A stretch of DNA of 64,000 nt from NCBI GenBank assembly GCA_950097015.1, contig CATNEN010000034.1, forward strand, positions 6,962,501 through 7,026,500, written 5' to 3'. Source of the DNA: Macrostomum hystrix. Lineage: Eukaryota > Platyhelminthes > Macrostomidae. The notes under the pieces are model-generated. The model made no database searches, had not been told where the DNA came from, and was given only the letters and a program-made list of their open reading frames with translations. This document shows, piece by piece, positions 52,401 through 64,000 of this stretch. Each line of letters starts with the position of its first letter. The stretch's first letter is position 1. The position numbers and the translations under genes were made by a program.

Positions 52401-53459
52401 GAGAAGTGATTCGCAGTCTCAGTCCGGGTGAGGATGTGTACTTTGTGCGCCTGCAGGTCACTCCCGACTGCAGCCTGCTGGTGGGCCAGGTGTACTTTCC
52501 CGCCTACGAAGTGGAGTTCGCAGTGTTTGACGATGACACTGCCAAAAACTCTGAGTTGTTCGCCGTGGTTCCACCTCGAGGCCTTCAGGTAAGAAAAAAT
52601 ATGCAAAATGATAATTTTTGCTGTTTGGTACCGTTTCAGTCATGCAGCCATGCAGCAATACATTCGAATGCACTGTTAAATATTTCTCATTGCAAATGCG
52701 TCCAGGTCTTTTGTGTATCTGACGGCCGTCGTGTCGCCAACTACCTGTTCGAGTCGGATCCGTTCGGCATGTGCCTAGTCGGAGACGGCGGACGCGACCT
52801 TCTGGTGCTCACGCACAACGCACCAATCATGTTATTCTCGCTGCACGATCCTCCGCCGCCCGAAGCTGTTGCCAATAATCAATCGTTGAAGGCGATTGAG
52901 GTCGCGAGGACCGAGGATATATCGATGGCAGCTGCTGGATCCCCGAAAAAGGCTCCTGGCCCTAGGCCTGAGTATCTGGAGATGCTGAGTGAGCTCCTGA
53001 ATAATAATAATAATTAATATTTGCACGGAGGACTGTGGGCCATGAAACTTCATTTGGTGACACTAGACCCGTAACCAGCGAGGATGCAATTCGGCCCATT
53101 TCGCTGACTTTTGAGCACACACGCAGATTCCGTACGCAGGCACACGCTCACACCGGTGTGTACATCTGCGAAAGGCAAACGCGTTAAACGCTCGGTCACT
53201 CACCCCCGCTCCTTGGCTTTTATGGTTTCCAGTATCAAAATTTAGAAGGCTTTTGCTTCGCGAATGAAGCCGTTTCGAATGACGCCGTTTTGGGACATTA
53301 TAGGGTTCTTTAAGTAATTGCTAATCTGATTCAAATATTCTAGGCCCAGTCCTGGCTAAAGCCATGGCCGAAGTGGCCAATGCGAGACCGTCGGACCCTA
53401 TAGGGTTCCTGGCCCAGTGTCTGCTGCGAATCCAGGCCGACTGCGACACAACACAGTGA
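46403..53459 (+). CDS. DUF4062-NACHT-WD protein (NWD1-like), probably ending in a Dpy-30 motif
   Basis: Exons 46403-47053, 47128-48549, 48633-49010, 49130-52588, 52706-52988 and 53344-53459 are all in phase; from the ATG at 46580 the product is about 2043 residues. A DUF4062 domain ([30 protein letters not shown]) is followed by a NACHT ATPase with Walker A GDSGSGKT (390-397) and Walker [14 protein letters not shown] (Asp489), winged-helix-like NWD1 segments ([34 protein letters not shown]), then over 1100 residues of divergent WD/beta-propeller sequence with a Lys/Glu-rich insert near 51960-52080. Human NWD1 matches through the N-terminal half in the same order. The usual family view is a STAND-type, oligomerising signalling ATPase. 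Introns are only 74-119 bp until the last. The first exon is open 59 codons upstream of the ATG and may be preceded by another exon or a trans-spliced leader. Confidence 0.93.
46575..46580 (+). promoter_or_regulatory. Start-stop uORF overlapping the NACHT-WD start codon
   Basis: The sequence ATGTGATG contains ATG TGA whose stop shares its final A with the ATG at 46580. If the mRNA begins at the 46403 acceptor, this two-codon uORF is the first ATG met by the scanning ribosome and would limit translation. Confidence 0.4.
53050..53170 (-). mobile_element. 3' fragment of SINE family 1, antisense
   Basis: The reverse complement (atgtacacaccggtgtgagc, gtgtgcctgcgtac, gtctagtgtcaccaaatga) matches the end of the element at 10805-11150. 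It lies inside the last intron of the NACHT-WD gene. Confidence 0.75.
53344..53459 (+). CDS. Last exon of the NACHT-WD gene: Dpy-30 motif
   Basis: The acceptor ttcaaatattctag is followed by [20 protein letters not shown] and [17 protein letters not shown] before TGA. PxLxxAMxEVAxxRPxDPIxFLA is the Dpy-30 signature. The donor CTGA|GTGAGC at 52988 in the preceding exon gives phase 1 and joins as EYLEMLSPVLAKAM. If the donor is not used, the protein ends SELLNNNNN at 53017. The joining is inference; the motif itself is clear. Confidence 0.75.
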
Positions 53460-53469
53460 CGTCACACTT

Positions 53470-54730
53470 TTATTGCCGATGCAACCGCGTGGCTTTTTGT
53501 TCTTTCTTTATAATCCTTGCCTGTGGTTTTTCTCATGGTATTTTTTGTCGTCAGCGTTTTTTGTTTTTACTTTTCTTTTGGCACAAAGACGACACAATGT
53601 ATCGTGACTCTTCAAGTCCTTTCTCTCTAACGCTTTACTTATTGATTCCTATTTATCTGGATTTTTAATGCACCATATTTACAATGTTGCTGGTGAGCAT
53701 GTAACTATATTCCTGCCATATCTGTGGAATGCCACAAACCAGGAATTCACTTGTAAAGTGGCAGGCTATACAAAATTACCCAGATTCTTGCTGACATTGT
53801 TCAACAACTTCTGTGAACTATTTTTTCAGACTTCTTAATAATGCTTTCTCAGGTCGAAAAGGCGCTTTCGTTAACTTAAAATTTAATCAGCTCTACCATT
53901 TTTCAAATTTCCTATTTCCTGTACTAAAATCTACTGGCAGGATAACTTTGTCGTTTAAGGAAGTTTCTTTAGGGCTCAGTGCTTTAGCGTCTGTTTTGGG
54001 TAGCCGATATGTTATTTAAATAGTTAAAAGTAGAAATTACAACATTATTTTCTCGCATTTCTGCACTGAGATTAGACTTCTATTTTAATTTTTCTTCTGT
54101 GTTTTTAAACAGCCGCTTTGCCCGTAGCCATGGTCCGTTTTCAAACCTCATGGTTTATGAACACAATTTAGATTTTATTCTATAAGATGCTTATCTTTTT
54201 CTCCTCTTCGTTTAATTGTCTTTTTTTGCAATTTAATCTTGGCACACCAACAAATTTTTAGCACTTACAAAGATAACCTGTTGTAGGATCTTGCAAACTA
54301 GAGTTTTGATTGCAAAGCAATGTTTTAAGCGCCAATAAATATTTTTATGCCTGTAAGAATCAAATGGTTAGCACGTCACAACTGAAGAATAAGACAAAAT
54401 TACGAGTATAAATGTAAGTATACGAAAATCTTATTTAGAATACCGTACTACTGACTCACTGACGCTTAAATAACTTTATGAGCCAATAGAATTTGGACGA
54501 GTGAAAACCACAGAACTTTAAAAAACCTACGAAAAGAGAAAAATCCCTAATCTATCCACCACCTGCACCTAAGTCTTGAATCCACCTGAATTGAGGCGTT
54601 AGATTAAGGCAGCGTCAACAAACCCAGTCGCCCGTTGGTTTATTAATTATCGCAAAATACTGCCGCATTCGTATTTTGCTACTGAACTATTAGAGTACGA
54701 TGAGAGTGGCTTATCTAGTTAGTTAAGTCT
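53470..54730. other. Non-coding stretch, no gene seen
   Basis: AT-rich, with only short unsupported ORFs. It may contain the 3' UTR of the NACHT-WD gene; an ataaat motif (54337-54342) is present but not assigned. Confidence 0.55.
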
Positions 54731-54734
54731 ATGT

Positions 54735-55045
54735 GTAGCAGAGGTTGTAGCCTAGTGGTTAGGGCGTCGGACTCACGACTTGAAGGTCGGGGGTTCGATT
54801 CCTGACTCCACTGGAACAATTTGTGTCATTTAGCAAGACACTTAACTCTGCATTGCTTCAGTTCACCCAGCTGTTAAATGGGTACCAGCATCAGCTGGGA
54901 TAATTGAAGGTGGGTGTGGCGTCCCCCCAGTCCGTGGACTGAACAGCTGTACGCAGCCTTCAGATGCGCCGCGCATAAGCTGCGGCTGTGCTGTCGGCTG
55001 CACATCTGACCCAATTCGGGGCAGGTGTAATCAATTAAAAATTAA
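54735..55045 (+). mobile_element. tRNA-derived SINE, family 2, near full length
   Basis: The tRNA-like head has an A box in gttgtagcctagtggttagg and a B box gggttcgattcc. It is followed by tttgtgtcatttagcaagac and acttaactctgcattgcttc, a central block like that shared by V-SINE-type elements of other animals, and a 3' tail ctgacccaattcggggcagg. Diverged copies lie at 60630-60830 and 44025-44100, so it is not a functional tRNA gene. Confidence 0.8.
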
Positions 55046-55049
55046 GTCT

Positions 55050-55820
55050 ATGAATCATCAACCCAATTGTTGGGTGACAGTAAATTAGTTCGTCCAGACT
55101 ATGAGTCCAATGACCTTATAGTTTTGTTTCTAAATTCCATTGCAGAAAAGTAGAAAACTATTTTACCGAGTAAGATCCAGAGTATGTTTCAGCTGTTTAC
55201 AGTGCTAATCTTTCATCATAAAAAATACAAATATGAAACAACAAAATCACCTCTGTATTTTCACCAGGAATAATGATACTTGACACCTGATTTGCCTCTT
55301 AACAACACGTAAAATTATTGACGGCTTATGTTGCATTTTCATAATTACGCTTCATGCATTAGTACTTCTACGAATGTTCATGAATTATTGAATTTTTATC
55401 GCTCAGCATAATTTTATTTTATAACAGTTATTTAAGTTTTCTAATCCGAGTAAAATCACCAGTTTTTAGGTCCTATAGCATGTATAAAAAAGCTTTTTAA
55501 GCGAGATATCTTATAACTCCCCTCTTCTGTGAAAAAAAATTAATAAGAAGCACCGTGTCTTCCTCCGATAAAAAATTGAAGGCCAGATAAATTAGAAAAC
55601 AAACAATTGCAACAGAAAATTAAGCTGCTGCAGTTGATATCGAAAGCCTATTGTAGCTGACTGTTTTGGCCAAGTCTTATTAGTCCACATGCTCTGCAGT
55701 TGCTTAGTGAGTGCATTCAATAGCAAGTCAGGAAGTGAGGCAGCAACATTTCTGAGGCTTTAGGGACTGATTTAGAAAACTGAAATCTAAAAAAGTATTA
55801 TGCCACACCAGGCAATTAGT
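55050..55820. other. Non-coding stretch, no gene seen
   Basis: AT-rich DNA downstream of the tubulin stop codon. No ORF or repeat is supported. Confidence 0.55.
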
Positions 55821-55825
55821 AGGCT

Positions 55826-57171
55826 TCAACCTCTTTGAAGAGGGTAGCACAGGCGGTCGCACTCATCCAACGCCTCCATCATGTCGTTTTCGGTGATGCC
55901 CTCCTCCTGGAACAGGTGAAAGAAGGCTCGCCCATTGGCGAACAGCTTCCGCACCTGAGCAGTATTCTGCTCAAAGAGACTGGCCGAAGAGCTCGAGTTG
56001 ATAAAGAAGACGGCCGACACGGTCTCGCCGCGCGGCGGAATGTCGCAGACGCCAACCGAGAAGGCGTGCGTCAGCCAGGCTGGGAAGGAGGCTTCGCGAC
56101 GAGTCCGCAGGTCTACAAGGGCGGAGTCTAGCGCCTGTATCGGGATGCGGCCCCGGTAAATTCCGGCGGCGGAGAAGACGCGGCCACTCGCGAGATCGCA
56201 GGAGGCCATTTGAATATCCGAGCTGAACATGCGGGTTGACAGTTCGCGAACTGAGCCGCCGTGTTTGGAGCCCCAGACTACTGAAGGCAGCAGGAAGTGC
56301 AGCCTGCGGGTTGAATGTAGTTTTCAACAAATTAGACCAGCGTATTAACCCTTGAATGTCGCCTGTCAGTTCGAGCTTCTATCTAGGCGACCTAGCTGAT
56401 AAATTCTTACCTGGGCAAAGGCACCAGAGCATTGACCAATTTTCCCGGACTCAGATTCAACTGTCCGGGAAATCGAATGCACGCGGTTAGTCCGAGCATC
56501 ATCATCGCAGCTGATCGATTCACATCCTCAATGTCTGGTCTCGTCCCCCCGTTAGTGGCCTTAATGCCGGCGGCAATGTCCCAGCAGTAGGTTAGCTCAG
56601 CTTTATCAGCTATGTGAGGGGTGCACAGAACCGCATTGTAGGCCTCGATACTAGCAGACTGTGTTGGGAACAAGCTGAAGGTGTGCACGGGAATGCCGGA
56701 CAGTCCCTTCTGAAGTAGGTGGCTGGTCAGGCCTGAGCCAGTGCCTCCTCCCAGGCTGTGGACAATGTGAATCGCTCCGACGCGGTCGCTGAGTTCTAGC
56801 TGACGTTGGAGAGTGTTTAGAATCGACTCGGTCATTGTGTGGGCTATGGATGAATTGAAGGCCCGGCCATAGGTGCTGGCTGCCTCTCCGGAGCCGTCTA
56901 TTAGGCTCTCCGGCTGGAACATGCCGCTGCACTGGCTGGCTGACAGGGCGGAAACCGCAGTCATGTCCAAATCTGCGAAGATTGCCCGCGGTGTGAACCG
57001 TCCAGATGGCGACTCGTTAAAGTTGACGCCAATTTTATCCAACTGGAGTTGACTGCAGCCGACGAAGCGGCCCTGGCAGTCCAGGCCGTGCTCGTCTGCC
57101 AGGCTCTCCCAGTAGTTGAGCCCAACACAGGAACCGCATTGGCCAATGTGGATGGTGATAATTTCATGCAT
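55826..57171 (-). CDS. Divergent beta-tubulin-like protein without an acidic tail, two exons
   Basis: Exons 57171-56411 and 56303-55826 give 412 residues (beta-tubulin is about 445). The start is MHEIITIHIGQCGSCVGLNY in place of MREI. The nucleotide-binding glycine loop GGGTGSG (141-147) is intact, and FPGQLN, LVPLPRLHFLLPS and VGVCDIPPRG are clear beta-tubulin blocks. Changes at important places: the T3 loop GAGNN becomes GEAAS, the Glu of the LEPGT stretch becomes Asp (ADLDMTA), and the protein ends ECDRLCYPLQRG, lacking the final helix end and the glutamate-rich tail that carries MAP binding and glutamylation. Alpha, gamma, delta and epsilon tubulins fit less well. A specialised microtubule role or a decaying paralogue is possible. 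An acceptor-like acgcag lies 18 nt before the ATG. Confidence 0.9.
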
Positions 57172-57189
57172 TCTTGAGCTGCCAATGCC

Positions 57190-58135
57190 CTGCGTATGTT
57201 GCAAAGAATATTGCGTTTGTTAAATCACAGCGAGGCACTTGAATACTATTTGGAACACCGTATGGCGCTTCGGCACCAATGGCTTCTGAGCTTTAGCGCT
57301 CTTGGCCATAGACTAGGAGAAAAGTTTATTAGTTAATTAGTGTTCTATTTCAGCAAAGGAACGCATACATCTAAGGCTAAAAGGGCATATCTACTTTGGC
57401 CCGATTTCTTTTCAAACTTGTACCTGAAGCTAATATTCAGACCTATTCAGCTAATATCATTAATGAGATTAATAAATCAAAACACCGTTCAATCTTTTAT
57501 GTGCACATGTCACCAAATAAACCCAAACAGTTAACGACACCACAGCTATTTCCGGCGCTCAGAAAATATTCTGCATCGACGGCTACAGCTGCAGGTGTAG
57601 CTCAGCTCTGAATAATGCTAGCTTTGGACAGTATTGTTGTCCCTAGGTCCTTTCTTCTCTCTTTCCTTTACCACCATAGCAAGGCAAGAGGTCTAGCGCT
57701 AATGCAGGTATCCAAGGCCTCCTGAGTGCAAAGGGAATTTTATACCGCTTGCCACTATAACTGAGCGCTGCCAGTGAGTTCATTCAGCCTATTGTCAAGG
57801 GGTCATAGGCTGCTCATTCGTTGCTGCTCTGTTGGTACAATGAGAGCCGCAAAATTCAGCAGAGCAGCTTCTAGAAAAAAGAGAGAAATATTCTGCGGCG
57901 TGGCCGAGGTGGAAAAGCTCCACTCAAACCAAACTCAAAACCAAACAAATTTATTAGACAGAAGCAGACTCGCGACTCAAAAATACTCCGCTCCCCGGCT
58001 GGATTTTTCTCATGGCTGCCAAAGTAGTTGGGAGCGATCTTGCGCCTCCGCCTTGACTCGGAGAGCGCCGACGAACGCGCGGAAAACAGCGGCCTCGAGG
58101 ATCCGCAGCCGCTGGGGACGCCGCCGCCACTTCCG
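57190..58135. other. Intergenic region between divergent genes
   Basis: The tubulin (minus) and coiled-coil (plus) genes point away from each other across about 950 bp, which may hold both promoters. No TATA box or exon is clear. Confidence 0.5.
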
Positions 58136-58138
58136 AGG

Positions 58139-62010
<3,872 letters not shown>

Positions 62011-62014
62011 TGAC

Positions 62015-62470
62015 CCGACCCTATGAACTAAAATATAACCTTTTCTTTTAGTGACTTTCTGTCACTTTCATTCCTGTTATTTTCAGGAAAAAAAATGAAA
62101 ACCTTTATTTCGAGCCCAAATTGCGCATAGCACTCTACTGTGACAAGTAGTTTGTTGACGACATGCTCGGCTGAGCCGCACGAATTGTTTGCTAGAAGGT
62201 GTTAGAACTTTTAGCTATTTGAAAACGAAACGAACTCACCCAGAATGTTTAAATTATTTCATAATGGCTGACGTTCCAAACCTTTACTTTTCTGCGAACT
62301 CGTAGCTCCCTTTATCATATCTAGCTTTATGTTAGTAATATAGCAGAAATTAATATAATTATATTATTATTAATTAAGAAGTACATTTATCATCTCTGAT
62401 ACTTTTTGTTTATTACTTCCCTCTCGGTTAATCGCTCTAAATATTTATCTCGTTTACAATTAAACTCTAT
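62015..62470. other. 3' flank of the coiled-coil gene, no gene seen
   Basis: AT-rich non-coding DNA. No clear AATAAA directly after the stop codon. Confidence 0.5.
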
Positions 62471-62483
62471 GATTGCTCTGATC

Positions 62484-63176
62484 TCTCTCAGTCACTCACT
62501 GATCACTCCGATCTCTCTCAGTCACTCACTGATCACTCCGATCTCTCTCAGTCACTCACTGATCACTCCGATCTCTCTCAGTCACTCACTGATCACTCCG
62601 ATCTCTCTCAGTCACTCACTGATCACTCCGATCTCTCTCAGTCCCTCACTGATCACTCCGATCTCTCTCAGTCACTCATTGACCACTCCGATCTCTCTCA
62701 GTCACTCACTGATCACTCCGATCTCTCTCAGTCACTCACTGATCACTCCGATCTCTCTCAGTCACTCACTGATCACTCCGATCTCTCTCAGTCACTCACT
62801 GATCACTCCGATCTCTCTCAGTCACTCATTGACCACTCCGATCTCTCTCAGTCACTCATTGACCACTCCGATCTCTCTCAGTCACTCACTGATCACTCCG
62901 ATCTCTCTCAGTCACTCACTGATCACTCCGATCTCTCTCAGTCACTCACTGATCACTCCGATCTCTCTCAGTCACTCACTGATCACTCCGATCTCTCTCA
63001 GTCACTCACTGATCACTCCGATCTCTCTCAGTCACTCACTGATCACTCCGATCTCTCTCAGTCACTCACTGATCACTCCGATCTCTCTCAGTCACTCACT
63101 GATCACTCCGATCTCTCTCAGTCACTCACTGATCACTCCGATCTCTCTCAGTCACTCACTGATCACTCCGATCTCT
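62484..63176. repeat. 30-bp minisatellite, 23 copies
   Basis: Unit gatctctctcagtcactcac followed by tgatcactcc, nearly invariant, with a cattgacc variant in three copies and one ccctcact. Its period is a multiple of three, so the 315-codon ORF through it is a by-product. Confidence 0.97.
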
Positions 63177-63179
63177 CTT

Positions 63180-64000
63180 TGGCAAGTCTCACTCAATCTC
63201 TTTGAAGTTCGTTCGCGTGGATCTGAGTTATTTAAAATCCGAGTCCACAGAAGCCTCAGAGCTATGAAGCAACATCCAAAGAAAAGGCTCGGCGTAGACA
63301 AGACCATCAGGCAGTCGCCTCGTTCCTCCCCTGGGCATCGAAGCAAATTATAAAATGCACAGAAAATGGTCGCTGAAAAGCAACAAGAACAAAGTCTTGC
63401 CTGTTTCAGTTGTGCCTAGACAGTGGTAGTAGGCTAAATTGATAAAAAGGATCAAGCAAACCATTTAGCTGCAGGGACACAGTCTTTTGTCATTAAAAAG
63501 TGAACATGATTCTGTTTGCCTAGATAAGCCACCTACTAGATCAGCTTTGAACAGATCCCAGCCATGTTAGGACTGTAATGCGTACAGCAGGAGACAAAGG
63601 GGGCAACCAAAACTGGCATCCCTCCAGGTGAAACGGTGGCAGCCACTCATCAGAGAGCAGACAGAAGCCAAACAGCCCAAAGAGGGAGGCACCAAGCAAT
63701 AGCTGCTGAGACCGGGTGGAAAGGGAACGAGAAGCAGAACCCGCATTTAGGAATTTTATTGGGAATTTTTCATCCACAATCACCCAGCTCAACCTTTAGT
63801 TGTCGGTCGAGCCAGCAGCAGCAGCAGCAGCTGAGCCCACATCGACTCCATCAATGCAGCTGTGCATCACGGCTGAACAAAAAGGCAGCCCGCACAAGGC
63901 AGAGCCGGTCGATGACTGGAGAGGTGGCAGACCAGGAGACGCTGGAATTGTCCCCTGCCAACAGCTTTTTTGGGGGATGTGCTACAGCAGAGGGGGGGCT
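63180..64000. other. Non-coding or unassigned end of window
   Basis: It contains a (CAG)6 run near 63812-63831 and short unsupported ORFs. An exon of a neighbouring gene may lie at the very end, but nothing can be defended. Confidence 0.5.

Noticed and set aside
54740-54812. Possible tRNA gene with A and B boxes
   Set aside because: The sequence continues into a dispersed body with other copies in the window, so it is a SINE head; a cloverleaf acceptor stem is not convincing.
62406-63353. 315-codon ORF
   Set aside because: Almost entirely the 30-bp minisatellite, with no domain outside it.

Overview
The window is animal nuclear DNA. Genes are split by GT-AG introns, occur on both strands, and include metazoan-only families: a Mint/X11 adaptor, a D2-like amine receptor, an amidated RFamide precursor and a NACHT-WD protein. 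The RF-amide ending of the neuropeptide and the mix of very short introns (74-131 bp) with long introns packed with minisatellites suggest a protostome. A free-living flatworm such as Macrostomum is my best guess, but this is inference only.

Layout. 1-2.0 kb is non-coding with a 34-bp minisatellite. 2.75-11.7 kb (minus) is a Mint/X11 (APBA) gene of at least seven exons whose reading phases all agree. 14.6-35.2 kb (minus) is a dopamine D2-like GPCR in five exons; its introns hold about ten different minisatellites, several SINE-like elements, a possible nested small gene with MEF2 and E-box motifs, and a possible plus-strand promoter (eight CCAAT boxes plus a TATA box). 35.2-38.9 kb has no gene that I can support. 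38.9-39.3 kb (plus) is a small secreted six-cysteine protein. 40.1-40.7 kb (plus) is a neuropeptide F-like RFamide precursor. 40.95-43.5 kb (minus) is an unrecognised 857-residue protein ending in a CaaX-type box. 43.5-46.4 kb is AT-rich and appears empty. 46.4-53.5 kb (plus) is a large DUF4062-NACHT-WD protein that probably ends in a Dpy-30 motif. 54.7 kb holds a SINE. 55.8-57.2 kb (minus) is a divergent beta-tubulin without an acidic tail. 58.1-62.0 kb (plus) is a Q-rich coiled-coil protein whose reading frame needs two gaps of only 16 and 28 nt and contains one apparent 1-nt frameshift. The end is a 30-bp minisatellite and non-coding DNA.

Themes. Synaptic and signalling genes (Mint, D2-like receptor, neuropeptide) share the window with possible ciliary or centrosomal genes (NACHT-WD-Dpy-30, tubulin, coiled-coil); no operon-like co-regulation is evident. 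The most distinctive feature is that nearly every long intron carries its own minisatellite, often against an exon border. In the receptor gene a 37-bp repeat has copied the 3' splice junction itself, giving a series of decoy acceptors. All exon models come from reading splice consensus, phase and protein family resemblance by eye; no alignment or RNA data were available.
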